From NCBI GenBank assembly GCA_030762175.1, contig CM060846.1, forward strand, positions 309,538,512 to 309,602,511: DNA of 64,000 bases, written 5' to 3'. Made by a program: the position numbers and the translations under genes. The DNA comes from Metallyticus violacea (lineage: Eukaryota > Arthropoda > Insecta > Mantodea > Metallyticidae). A model generated the notes under the pieces. It was not told the origin of the DNA and did no database searches. It saw only the letters and a program-made list of their open reading frames with translations. Below, in pieces: positions 47,645 through 59,480 of this stretch (its first letter is position 1; each line of letters starts with the position of its first letter).

Positions 47645-50535
47645 ATGGCACCTACACTACCACCAGTGGTGTTCGACTCATGCACTGTCACAAATGCAGG
47701 TGGACTACGTTGTCAGGTGCATTACCTTACTTACTGCCATGATCACCGGCACATTTCCACAATCACATTTGTTCCGTTATTAAAGGACTGCCTCTTATAT
47801 TGGAAATATCTTCGATTGTACTGCCATCTGTAAATGGTTTAGCGAACATTACTAAGTAGTTCAGTTATTATTTTACAAGCATTATCTCTGGCTGAATGTG
47901 TTTGTTAATTATATTGAATTAAGAATGCTGTTTAATATCAATGTGTGCAATAATTGTTTGCTTCGGTTATTCAATATTTTTACACATTACGTAATGACTG
48001 CAGTCAGTGCAAACTGGTTGTAATGCTTGTAACTAAAGCGCACAATTGCTCTCAATAAAGAAGAAATATACATGTAAATGGCAATTCAATTTGAACAAGC
48101 AAAGTTTGGCGTTGTCAGTGGTAGATTATCTGCGTTGGGCAGCTGGTGCAATTAAACACGTTAACCCTTACACATGCATGAATATTTATATACTTGAATA
48201 TTTTGTTTTAATTACACATAATAAATTATGGCACATATATATTTGCTGTATGTAATACGATTTTGAGATAATGGCCCTTAATTGAGCACTCTCTGCATTG
48301 CAATGCAGTATACAGACTTCCGCTTTTAAAACTTACCTATCGTGATACTCCTTTGTAATATTTTTTATGTCACATACACTTTATTTTAGCATTTCAAAAC
48401 CTTTCATCGTACCATCGTTTATGAAACGATCTCGGGCTTTAGTTTCGCACTCATAAACAACTTGTGTGACTATACTGAAAGTAAATTACACTGTGTTCTC
48501 TAGCAGAAATTTAAAGTCTTGTGCCTCCACAAATTGCTTTTTTGTTTGTATCGGAGTGCCTTTGTATCAACTTCTAAATAGCAGTTCCCTGACGGGGGTA
48601 CTATGTGACTTCAACATCACAAAAGAGAAACTGTTATCCATGACGCAGTTGGTTTTAACCTCATCTCCTCTTCAACCTTATTCTCTGTCAGGTGGCTCCA
48701 TTGCTTTTTTTCTTTTTAATTAGGCAGTGTTGGGTTATGACGGACGGTTTCTGCTAGAATTTTGTGCCTGGGTTTCGTCAACGCTTGATTTGTGCTGGAT
48801 ATTGCCTCACTGTCGTCAAACACTGAGGCTCAGAGGAACCGTGGCATGTGCGCAGCATGCGAGGCGCGAAAATATATGGGAACATTGATTTCTTTTGTGT
48901 CTCCTCCCACCTAGCTCACACAGACCACCGGTTTCCCCACATCACAGAAACTGCACGGCAGAAAAAACATCGGGCTCGGCATAGATTTACTGCCTCTTCT
49001 TTCTTATTCAAAAGCCGTCCTGTAGAGAGTCAAAACAACCAAAGCGAACAGTAGCACATTGCTACAATAATACGTGGACAAAACAAACGACGTTTTTGTT
49101 GAAACGTTGTACAAAAGCAGATCGTTGATTTCAAGGTTTAAATTTTGTGCGTGAATCCGACATTGCCTCAAAAAGTGAATTTGTATTTGCTGAGTTGTAA
49201 GTTGTCTTTGTGGTGATAGCATATCTACGTAAACCTAAATCACCGAAACACTGATATAAATTTTAAAATTGTTTTAAAATTACGATTTACAAAATATTTT
49301 CAATTGGGGACAAATTTTTGGAGGTTAAAGTGTCCTGTGGTTCACACCTGCAAGACATTTTATAATACAGTTTTTAAGTTACATATGTTTTATATAATAT
49401 GCACATATACATATGCATTTTAAAACAAAATTATTCATTTTATATTGAGATTAATAATATGAACATCAAGGCTAATTTATATTAACTGAAAAAATGCAGT
49501 AAATGCAGTTGACACTGACCTTAATGAGGTAGATGAGGCAATATTGTTCAATATTTGAATATATATTGGTGAGATTAAATCTCAAGATGATTATATTCTG
49601 CAAGGAATTTCCACGCAACGTTCAATTGTATTTTCATGAAAACAAGGGTGCAGTGCGAATTCCGTTTCTTTGTGATTCTCAACGATACAACATATGAATA
49701 GGAATATAATCTTAAGACTGTATTGTGATAAATGCTGAATTAAGGTAATAACCTTCAATATTGCTATATCTTTGTAATGCATCCTTTTAAATAGATAATA
49801 CGTAACCAAGTATGCCAGATGGAAGAAAATTCTCTCTTAAAATAAACATTGGAACTTCTAAGAGTTTGGATATTATATCACGTTTTGAAAGTAAATGCAT
49901 TTTTATTTTGTTAAATAAATATATAAATAGTTTACTTTTGCAAAGTTTAAAATGTATTAAAAGATCATTACAGTAGAAATTTAGTTATGCACCTTATTTG
50001 CTAACGCAGTGTTTTATGTTTCAGCTGCTGTGCGTACCAACCGCCGGTGGCGCTCCTATTTTAGCAGTGCTTCCTGCATGTTGTCTGTCCTCGATAGTCG
50101 CTTTCAGAACCCATTTCCTTCCGGTCTTACGGCAGTATACATTGATTCGCGAAGTTTGTTACATAGCTAACTTTACAAAAACATATGCGTGAAAACATTA
50201 TTTAAATGCTAGTCAGCTCTAGATGTGTGCATGGAATTTATTCACACGTCCGTTCCAGAATTGAAGATTCACAATATTGAGTACAAATTTGAACTTGCTG
50301 ATTCAGTACAGGCGAAAGCATTCAGTTTCAACAAAGGAAAAACTAGAAGATATGGAGTTACTCTTGAATATTCGTCAACAAAGTAATTTCCAAAATTCAC
50401 AAAGCTGGAACTTCGGAATGTATGGAAAAACATTAGCAATAAAATTAGAAGTATTACAATAGCAAATTAGAATGATTTTTTTCCATTATAATGTATTTAA
50501 ACTATTGAGGACAATGCCATAAATTCAGCTTGCGT
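47645..50535. other. Stretch without a recognised gene
   Basis: Mostly AT-rich. A GC-richer patch at about 48720-49030 and another at 50010-50170 carry frames of up to 68 codons. The second is preceded by TTTTATGTTTCAG, which resembles a splice acceptor, but I see no matching exon family or donor. Nothing assigned. Confidence 0.4.
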
Positions 50536-50549
50536 ACACGTTTTAAGAA

Positions 50550-50602
50550 ACCGCCTGTGGTGCCTCAGCAGTTAAAACGGGCGTTAAACACTAATAAAAA
50601 AA
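50550..50602 (+). mobile_element. Tail-only SINE A insertion T2
   Basis: The 53-bp insert runs from ACCGCCTGTGGTGCCTCAGC to GGGCGTTAAACACTAAT plus an A-run. It is flanked by an exact 10-bp duplication, GTTTTAAGAA (50540-50549 and 50603-50612). Only the last 45 bp or so of SINE A are present. Confidence 0.88.
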
Positions 50603-50614
50603 GTTTTAAGAAGC

Positions 50615-51410
50615 GGCTGCGGCACGCTTAGTTGCCAAGAAGCAAAACCATCGCACGAGTGGACAAGATTTACAGCTGAATTAGTAAATGAACATGAAAT
50701 GTACTTATGATGCCGAATCATTAGTACAGTATTCTGGAAATCTGTATAAGTATATATAATGCATTTTTTCAATCAATTCAGTTGAGGCCTTTAGTGAAAA
50801 TGCTCATATACGTCAAATCTACCTTACTCAGAGGTTTTTGTTCGTTTTAATAAAAAGAAGACATCTTCGGCCACCATTATCTAAGTAATTGCACGATATA
50901 TGTTTACAAGTAGCATACAATTTATTTTATGCCCAACATAATGAGGTAGTGTCTTTTTCATATGTTCAAAGTTTCCAAGCCAATTTAAATAAAGGAGTGA
51001 GATCTTTGCAGACTTGAAAACCTTTTCTTTTAGATAATATGAAGGGGTGAAAAAGGTTGGAGTACAATCCCAGAACTTTGTCGATAACGTGAAAAGCCGC
51101 ACATTAATGACAGATATATATATATATATATATATATATAAATTCCTTCTCAGGATGTAGGATTTGAGGCGTCCCAGCTTTGACAGATGTCACTCCAATT
51201 GACTTTCTGCATACCAAGGTCTACCAGTACACATGAAATGCCAAGTGGGGTAAACGTGTTAAACTTATTTTATTGTTTGAAGTTACAAATATAATTCAAT
51301 ACATAATTTTAATAACACAATATATCATTTTCATTTCCATTTCCATTGCTTAACAATGGAAAAGAATATTACTGGACTCCTGCTGTGTTAAACTTGCTTC
51401 CTTCAATTTG
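50615..51410. other. AT-rich spacer with (AT)n
   Basis: An (AT)n microsatellite lies at about 51113-51141. No other feature. Confidence 0.6.
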
Positions 51411-51430
51411 AAACTGCAAATACATACGAA

Positions 51431-51481
51431 TGAATAAATAGTGTTTAACGCCCGTTTTTGCTACAGAGGCACCACAGGCGA
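51431..51481 (-). mobile_element. Tail-only SINE A insertion T3
   Basis: A 51-bp reverse insert, GTGTTTAACGCCCGTTTTTG then CTACAGAGGCACCACAGGCG, follows a short AT-rich tail (TGAATAAATA). Flanks are an exact 15-bp duplication, GCAAATACATACGAA (51416-51430 and 51482-51496). Confidence 0.9.
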
Positions 51482-51499
51482 GCAAATACATACGAACAT

Positions 51500-52570
51500 A
51501 TATAAAATACATTTTATTTTACATAATACAGTACTTTTATTGTTGTTAGTATTACTTAATAATGGAAAATAATGTTACTGGAATCTGCTAATTTATTTAG
51601 AACAACTATTACACCTTTTTACTTTTTTAGTGTTTGAATGTTAATGACAAACAAATTCTTGGCACTTTCCCCTTACATTTCCACTTCTTTTTTCAAAATT
51701 TTCATTGCCTCACTTAGGTCATGATAACATTCCAAATTATAAGTTTTGTGCACCTTCCTGCCCTTTGACAGCTGCCAGCTTGCAAATGTAAACAAATAAG
51801 GAATAAATGGTGCTCTGTAGTACAACAAGGTCTTATATAAATTTAAAAGCTACCTCAACAATGAAACTTCTAAAATAAATGTGTAACTGTTAAGTTTATC
51901 AATGCCATAGTTCATGTAGCTGGTACTATAAAGCGGGGTACAGTTGTACCCCAGTGAGTATTTCAGCTGCTATGACAAATGGACATAATAATTACTTATT
52001 ATTCTATCATATGTTTTAAGGGATAAATTAACAATGTAATTAATTGACAATGCCGAACTACAACAATTAAAGAGATTGAGCTACACTTTGCTAGGTATGC
52101 GGAAGTTTAAAATTTTGTCTTTCTTATTAGAATTCTGTATGCATCATAGTCTGATGAGCATACTACAGTGAAACTCATTATTCTTAAAACGCGGCGTTTT
52201 CTGAAATTTCTCTGCGATTCACCTTTCAAAGATCACAAATATTTTTGACCTGCTCAATAATGGCTTTTTCTTTTGTTTTCCGTCTAATAATTATAACATA
52301 TATCTTAATATGTTTATTAAGAAAACATTTAAAATTATATTAATATTTTCCTGATAATTACGGGAAAGCATAAATAATAAATCCCTTTGTCATCAAGTTA
52401 GGATTGATTAGTTAAAGAATGATACATAAAAATGTGATTGGGGGATCGCATATAATAAGATATTGAGCATTTTCAATTGAGCATTGTCATTTCTTGTCAA
52501 AATTTAAAATTATATTAGCTGTGCTCTTCCTCTTCCTTTTACTTTCAAGAATGGGTCATTGCGTCCCGTT
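51500..52570. other. AT-rich DNA, nothing recognised
   Basis: No recognised feature. Confidence 0.5.
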
Positions 52571-52576
52571 CCTAGG

Positions 52577-52858
52577 CTAAATGTATCCTTCCTCTTCTTG
52601 GACCACCCAGGTTACGTTTCTCAACGGGTCGATAAAAATATGTTTGCCGTCTGCGGCCATTCTCTCCACAAGATGTTGGCAGATTTTCTGAGAGTCTTTA
52701 ATTTCCTCAGTAATATTCTTTATTTTTAGTTTTACTTTTATTTCACTTGTCTGTTCTTGTCTCTTATTGTAACCTTTCCACAACTTTAGTTGTGCTCTAG
52801 TTTTATAATCTGTGAATCTCATGGAGATGGAACAATAATTACCTAGAAGTTAGCACTC
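52577..52858 (-). other. Unassigned lysine/glutamate-rich reading frame
   Basis: The frame is open from about 52858 to its stop at 52577, with an internal ATG giving 81 residues. The product is strongly charged (for example KLWKGYNKRQEQTSEIKVKL, then VERMAADGKHIFIDPLRNV and WVVQEEEGYI at the end). This composition differs from the hydrophobic AT-driven frames around it and looks more like true coding sequence. I recognise no family and find no convincing acceptor upstream. A decayed SINE B begins about 60 bp away. Confidence 0.25.
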
Positions 52859-52918
52859 TGCAAGTTTTGTACCCAGAACTATAGGAATATTTAGTTAACC
52901 TTGTGACGGACCTTTTGG

Positions 52919-53136
52919 TTTATTTACGGGCGGTGTTTAACAACTCAGGTCTTCAGCGTCCCATTTAATTCAGAGTGTGAAGCGATTGACAAATTTTTCT
53001 CAGAGGCCTCTAGGCTTGAGGTTCTTTTACATGCCGTAATAAATCAACGGCACAGGTCCCACGGCCTTATTTTTCTTCCGAAGGCCAGGATTGAACGCGC
53101 TGTTCTGGGTCTACGAGGCTACCACTAGGATCGATG
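52919..53136 (-). mobile_element. SINE family B copy B5, decayed
   Basis: Recognisable blocks in reverse are TCAGCGTCCCATTTAATTCAG (tail side, near 52952), CAGAGGCCTCTAGGCTTGAGG and CCCACGGCCTTATTTTTCTTC. The head remnant is CCAGGATTGAACGCG, then TACCACTAGGATCGATGG. Several deletions, including much of the head, mark it as old. No target duplication was found. Confidence 0.8.
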
Positions 53137-53139
53137 GTT

Positions 53140-54380
53140 AAAGACCTACTGTAACTATCATATGCTACTGTGCAACATTTCTCACAGCCTTTCCTCGATT
53201 CTCTTACACTGGAAGGTGGGAAGTGCTGCGTGCTCTGAGGAGGAATGTACATTTATTTCTTTTATTGCCCTGTTCTTTATTTGTTTTTAATAATTTTGCA
53301 GCTACTAATTCACAATGAAAAAAGGAATACAGCTTCAGTATCAAATAAATATGCTGAGAGTGATCCTCCAACAGAAGTTTCAGCTTTTGTCCTCTTGGGC
53401 TGCTTCTGTTGGCCTATTGTTTAGAATATTAGTCAACCTTCCAAGCTGACCTATCTTGTTTTATAAAAATATATTGTGTCTACTGTCGTGTGAACAGCAA
53501 GAAACAGAGCAGTAGATGATAATTGTTAATATTTCCCAAAACAACATGTAGGTTCTAAAACCCTAAGTTTTGTCCCTACTAGTGAACATTACAATGTGTG
53601 CGGTACTGACGTAGGAGGAACTATCCATTACAAGAGTTTTATAAACTTTTGGAACACGGTGATCGTATAATGTTTTGAAAGGAAGTTTTTACTAGTGACA
53701 TTAGGCAAGTAATAGTATGTACTTTTGAATTATTTTAAATTTTCAGTGGCCATTGCCTCGACAACTAAAAACGGTTCCACGGACATAAACTGATTCAGTT
53801 GGCCGTCCTCAGCATGATCACGTTCCTGAAATTGCGTATACAGTTACGCCATATTTATTTTATTTAAAAATATAAATGGATTGTCATATAATGATGCTGA
53901 TTTAGCTAGCATGGCCATTGGTGTGTCAAAAGGTATGGTAAAAAAAAAGTAATGAAAGAAGATAGGGATGCTATGAAAACTAAGGGACGTTTACATTTTT
54001 CTACACTTATAGGAAAAGCGAGCAAAAGAATAAAATGATTACAAGCAAATGCATTTAAGAAGGTCAAATAGTACGTTTTATAGATTAGGAAGACCGTATT
54101 TACCATCAGCAAACTCAACAATGTACTTAAAGAACAGAAAGTTAGAATGTGGAAAAGAATGCCTCAAACCCCCCAGTTTAAATGAAAGAAATGTTACTTC
54201 GTGACCAGTTATTTAAATCCTTCCTAACCTTCAACCAGCTTCATTACTAGTTATCATAGTGTGCAACAACCAACCTCTCACTGAACATCATGCAGGATCC
54301 TATAGGTAGCTCACTGCGGACAATATAAGTACAATATACTTCTGTCTATCTATAGAGCCCTCGTATGGACGCTTAGCCAG
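53140..54380. other. AT-rich DNA, nothing recognised
   Basis: No recognised feature. Confidence 0.5.
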
Positions 54381-54384
54381 CTTA

Positions 54385-55110
54385 ATGGAGCTTTGCTTGG
54401 CACCGGGAAGCACACTCTGTTTGCCAACGGAATCGGATATTCATAGCCCCTTAAATTCAGGTGCAAAGATTTCTGTAAGCATTCGCAGCACACCAAACAC
54501 CAATTTTTTGGTCATGCATTGGCGTTTCATGTACAAGATAGAGCTTTCCTACGCTCCAATATCTACGTTTTGTGTTGTTACATGGCCATGCGAATAAAAC
54601 CATGCTTCGTCCGCAAAAAAAAAATAAATAAATAAATAAATAATAAAGTAAAATAAATAAATAAATAAACAGTGGTTAGTAGAGCAAACATTGACATCAA
54701 CTCATACCCAATTGTAAAAATTAACTCTACTCACATTACCGCGTAGTTGCAATTCCGGAACTACAGTTATCTTATAGGGATTTAATTTTAAAAATTTAAT
54801 AGTATTCCAAGCCGAGGTTTGAGAATTCATGATTCCTGTGCAAGCTTTCTTAAAGATTTCTTTGGACATCGTTCTAACTTTTCTCCGATGTCATCGACTT
54901 TTTCCGCTGTAAGAACAAGGCGTTTTACTTTTGGTTTCTCATCAAGAAAGATCCCGTTTCCTAAATCTATTCACAAGATTACGAACCCTTTTCTCTGTGA
55001 GGCGCACGACCAACTGGAAATCTTCCTATAAATCGCCGTCTCACTTCTCTACACGAGTTCGTTGTCACAGAAATCATACATGGAGATTCTATATACTGGA
55101 GTATACGAAC
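54385..55110 (-). pseudogene. IS630-type transposase relic with HTH and catalytic parts
   Basis: The N-terminal part (about 54815-55070, minus) reads KRVRNLVNRFRKRDLS, then EKPKVKRLVLTAEKVDDIGE and KLERCPKKSLRKLAQES, the DNA-binding region of an insect IS630-type transposase. The catalytic part (54385-54615) starts ADEAWFYSHGHVTTQNVDI with the first aspartate, then HETPMHDQKIGVWCAANAYR after a frameshift. Between the two lie about 200 bp including an (AAAT)n-type tract. The second and third aspartate motifs were not found. The opposing plus-strand frames here are shadows. Confidence 0.75.
54615..54669. repeat. (AAAT)n-type microsatellite inside the relic
   Basis: A poly-A run followed by AAAT units (about 54615-54669) sits between the N-terminal and catalytic parts of the transposase relic. 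It may have grown from an inserted poly-A tail. Confidence 0.9.
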
Positions 55111-55384
55111 TCTTTGGCATATAGCAGCACTATAACATTGAAACACGTGGTCTCACAATGCTCAACTTTTGTACAGCATAAGACTTTGCCTCATCTCATT
55201 ACCTGGCACAGGGAGAGACCGGAAAGCGCAGGGAAAATTAGAACGGTTAGAAACAGGGCAGGCAAATCCTCGTTAAGTCGGCCAAGTGTCCAAATAAAGG
55301 CTCTGTAGTTACACTATAAAAGATATAATTGACACTCTTCACGATGCACAATTAACGTTCGACCTTTGAGATTATGGTTAAAGC

Positions 55385-55675
55385 CTAAATTGTGATGTCG
55401 AAATAGCATGGAGTTTCAAGTGGAATTTGAATGTATGGTGGTGTCTTTACTTCATGGAAGTTTATTTTCTGAGAATATTTTGCTGGAACATGCTGGGAAA
55501 ATTTCACGATGCCACATGCTTGTAAGGAATCATTAAAGTCTTGTTTATTTTCCAGACGTTTGATAAAATTCTCCTCATGAAGGGTACATTCTGAAACAGT
55601 CGGATTCCATTGGTTATTGTATGGAAGACTTTCTGTTATCGCAGCTCCGATAACAAATAACAAATAACGTAGCAA
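55385..55675 (-). other. Unassigned ORF with a signal-peptide-like start
   Basis: A 96-codon frame starts MLRYLLFVIGAAITES, a short hydrophobic segment resembling a signal peptide. A polar part follows with a possible cysteine pattern (SECTLHEEN, LQACGIVKF, TPCYFDITI at the end). Codon use looks plausible, but no family, splice sites or conserved neighbour is recognised. The frame lies just upstream of the relic at 54385-55110 in the same orientation, and it could instead be decayed transposon sequence. Confidence 0.2.
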
Positions 55676-55684
55676 TTACTCAAT

Positions 55685-57340
55685 GTCTGAAATGTGATAA
55701 GTGCCTGCTAAAAGCTCCCCAGCTGATGCTTAATCAATCGTCCTACGATAGCCATTGGCGTCGCGTTTAACACTGTTAGTTTTAGAAGGGCAGCTTGCGC
55801 GTCCCCTTTGGGCGTGGATATCAATATTCATCGACTGGGAAGCGGGAAAGTCTGCAGTGACATTTCGAAATAAGAATTCCTTTCCCCTCTACTGCCACCA
55901 ATCCCTTCCAGAAACCTGCTGCAACATTGATGATCTACCAAAAACATCTGCACCCTACTCCACCACTACCAACTACTCTTAATCTCGTGTCAGGGGAGCG
56001 CGCACGGTACGAGGGAAAAGCACACACACACGCAAACATTTATGCACTCTTCCCCTATTTTCTACTTAACTTTGCTGTGTAAGCCACGCCGTCGTTTGTA
56101 ATTACTGAAATTTTAACACTGCTAGTGACTGCCGAAAGCCACTCGATAGAATGTTTACGATGGCAGTACATTAGAGCACATTATCACCGCCACGAGCAGC
56201 AAAATGTCGTGCACTGTGCAATATGACATTTATATCAACAGCGCTCTCTAGGGCAACTCCACCTTGGGTCACTGCAGTACCTTGATATTTCATGAACAGC
56301 AATGTTCAACACAAGGTCAGCTGCAAATTAAATCAAATTTATTCTCATCTGGTGCTTTAAAGTGCAGTCTTTAAAAGAAATATAAATGCGATTTAGCGCT
56401 TTATTGCTGAAATAAGTTGTATTATTATGATGCATTTTACTTTGATCTCTTTATCACGCATACATATATTTTTTTGCTAAATTACGATTTAATTCATAAA
56501 TTCATAAATGCTTTCGTCGTTAAGCATTTCTATAAACATTACTTTTATTTAGTCATGAATTTATATTAATACTTAGTCTGGAGCATGCACTATTTTGCTG
56601 AAAGTGTTTCTTAAACTAAAAGTAAAAAGTTGAAATGCTACAGGTCTTGACTGTTTATCAAGTCTAGATTAAACTAGACCATCACCGTTTTTGATTTTAT
56701 AATCAAAATGCGTTAAAAAATAAAACAGGTATAAGCTCAATGAAACGTTTTACAAAATTTCATCAGTTTTTAATGACCCGAGGTCTAAGCAGATAATATT
56801 GTACATATTGAGTTTTTTAAATATATGTTGCAAAGAAATGTTGGATATTCATTTATGTACATCTCTGTGCCAAGGCATTTAAATGTCATAGTAGAAATAA
56901 ATACCCAAAAATCTAATTTATAACAATTTAAAAACTAAAACTGTTAAAGTTGAAAGATTTAAAGTGTGGCATATCATCATTATATTCTATTGTTGTTTTC
57001 AATTCAATCCAATTTAATTCGTGCAAATATAATTTTAGTATACAATAAATACTTATATTTTTGCACTGGTATTCAAAAATTGCAAGTACATACATTATAT
57101 ATTGCAAACAAAATTGCGAACAGACATGTACTGCTTTCGCCTAATTATCATGGGAATTCTCTAAAAATAGTGCGGTTTATACTTAATGAGATATCTGATG
57201 GGGGAGGCATTCTAATCTTATCTAGCTTTATTTTCTAGAAGTCCATTTTTATTACGACTATTATTGAACTATGGTCTACATCAGAGTAGTCCAGCGGTTT
57301 GTCAATCAGGGGCCAGTTTTTTCCAAGAATGTATTAAGCA
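55685..57340. other. AT-rich DNA, nothing recognised
   Basis: A moderately GC-rich patch lies at about 55740-56290 with frames of up to 75 codons; nothing is recognised. Confidence 0.45.
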
Positions 57341-57344
57341 CTAG

Positions 57345-57350
57345 CCATAC

Positions 57351-57390
<40 letters not shown>

Positions 57391-57610
57391 CATCATCATC
57401 ATAATTTATTACTATAAATATTATTGGACGAACTTTAACATATTTAACCATTAGCATCCCATTCAATTCAGTGATGAACCGACATATACATTTTAAGAGT
57501 CTTCTTCTTTCAGGCTTGAGGTTCTTTTACGTGCTGAAAATCTACGACACGATACCAACGGTTTTACATCCCTAAAATTCCATTGACCCTGGCAGGATCA
57601 GAGCAAGCCA
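57345..57610 (-). mobile_element. SINE family B copy B6, decayed, with an (ATT)n tail
   Basis: The reversed tail side is (ATT)n then (ATC)n (57353-57402), followed by GGACGAACTTTAACATATTT and ATCCCATTCAATTCAG. The body remnant is TTTCAGGCTTGAGGTTCTTT. A poorly preserved head remnant, CCTGGCAGGATCAGAGC, lies near 57590. The head has lost its A- and B-boxes. The microsatellite probably derives from the SINE tail. Confidence 0.75.
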
Positions 57611-57726
57611 ATTGTAAGTCGTTTATGTTCAACACTCTTTGCAAACTCGCCACTGACACATGCTAAAGAACCGAAGACACAATAAAAGCTGGAAATATCT
57701 TTAATCTCTGGTACCATTGAAAACAG

Positions 57727-57925
57727 TCAAGTTTTCGTCTTTTGCGGAAATTCACCATGGTGCTGAAGCGACCTTACACTGGAGTTACTTTGTTGTTCAC
57801 AGAATGCAAAGCTCCGCGGTTTTCTTACAATCGAAAGCAAGACAGTCAGAAGGGATGAAGGAAAGGTTTAACCTGAGTACCGCAATTGTGTTTCACGCGT
57901 AGTTCTTCAACTTAGTACCCAGGCA
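57727..57925 (+). repeat. Unclassified dispersed repeat D, copy 2
   Basis: Aligns with the reverse complement of 5800-6012 over about 200 bp (shared CCTTACA, CTTTGTTGTT, AGCTCCGC, AACCTGAGT- and TTCAACTTAGTA-like blocks). The frame at 57717-57902 (61 codons) corresponds to that of copy 1 with one codon gap. The family is unknown. Confidence 0.5.
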
Positions 57926-57929
57926 CTAT

Positions 57930-59275
57930 ATTTGGTTTATATTGTCCTTTTTTTAGTTTTTAAGTAATGTAACAAACTATCATTTCGAAGATTAGAGTAA
58001 AGAGATCCTGGGGCCGCCTATTGAACCACTGGGCTGTATTGTTTAGCCCTTGCCTGAATTCAATTTTGGTTAAAACAGCGCTTTTCGTTTCACAAACATT
58101 CGTCTTAGTAGTTTCAAGTGATTCAATATCTATGTACATATTATATGCAGAGAGTTATTTTTGGCCTCCGTCTACAGCTGAATGCAAGAAGCGTAGAGCA
58201 CCAAACTCCATTAAGCGCTTTTCGAAGTGGTGTACGTGAGCAGTAACGTAAATGAAATTAATACTCATTAGTAATAGCTCTTCGTTCTAACTTATTTTTA
58301 AACAATAGATACTAAAAAGACTGCTAACTTTAACCATCTCGATATTAAGAAAAAGTATCAAATTTAATTAAAAATTATATAGTTTGAGGGAGTAACATTT
58401 TGTACAATTTTAATTCTTTTAAAATTTGATCAAAATTTTATATATTGATTTGAATACTTGGATGCAATCCACTCATAACCTCCCCAAATTGTACTAATAT
58501 GAAAATTATATATTTCAGAATTTACCATTTTCATTTCGCTGTATGGCAGCTCTACTGTTCAAATTACTAAGACGCTAAGATACCTCATTATCTATCTTTA
58601 TAACGAAATAAAGCAGTAACTTCTATAGCTCCGTTTTATTTTGCGTACATCCCTGACCCTTTTATTATTTTATTATTCTACTTGTCTTTCACCTTCGCTA
58701 TTAAGTGTAATTGAAGGTTTCCAGTCTGAATATTAAATTCGAAGATAACTTTTCCTACAAAATTTATTCTGAAGTCACATTATGTAGCACTTATACTGTA
58801 GTTAAAGTTGCATTAATTTTGGAATAAATATTATCATTTCCAAAAAGCATTATGCCCGCCACCAATATTCAATTAAAAAATTTGCGCGAAAATGTAAAAA
58901 AAAAAAAAAAAAAATTCAGTACCAAGTTTTTATCTTATTGTTACCACATAATACAAATTGTAAAAAAATAAATAAATAAAATAATAATGTATAAATCTAA
59001 TATATATAAAATATTAGAAGAGCAGTTGTTTAATATTGCTTTGTTTATTAAATTATTTACTTTCGTTAATTCTTTATAGTCTTCATATCCCGCATATAAA
59101 ACTGGATATTTCATGGTTATGTCGTCTGTTTCGCGACAGCGTAATACCCTGCCAATCAAGTGCAACAACTGCACAATTGATTAAATTTCTCGGAATCACA
59201 ACTTCTATTAAGGTGAAAATAAGCAACGTATCTTATGACAAAAAATATTGGAAGTACTACATCCAACACATTCTG
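57930..59275. other. AT-rich DNA, nothing certain
   Basis: A poly-A run lies at about 58896-58914. Minus-strand frames near 59050-59280 contain pieces such as VVIPRNLINCAVVALDW that may belong to transposon sequence but are not assignable. Confidence 0.4.
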
Positions 59276-59282
59276 GCATCTT

Positions 59283-59480
59283 GATAGTTGTTATTCACAT
59301 TCACCAGCTTATCTTCCGAAATTGAGTCAATTTCTTGTATGATGTTTTCTTTCAGTTCTTCTAATGTGTGCAATCCTGCGTCTGGTAACTTTGAATACAC
59401 GTAAAGTTTTCGTCAATCATAGATCCTTCACTGTGAACAAAATGCGTGGTTAGTCAAAACAACTATAAGCTATAGTGCAG
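59283..59480 (-). pseudogene. Transposase C-terminal fragment
   Basis: The minus strand reads LEELKENIIQEIDSISEDKL followed by VNVNNNYQDARMCWM. The pattern (LxxLKxxIxxxIxxIxxxxLxxVxxxxxxRxxxC) fits the C-terminal tail of insect IS630-type transposases. Upstream, VKDL and KVTRRRI in another frame could be the stretch after the third aspartate. No catalytic residue is visible. Confidence 0.5.

Noticed and set aside
49998..50192. Possible exon after TTTTATGTTTCAG
   Set aside because: There is a splice-acceptor-like word but no convincing donor, no recognised protein pattern and only 64 codons.
54931..55308. 125-codon plus-strand frame
   Set aside because: It is antisense to the N-terminal part of a transposase relic.
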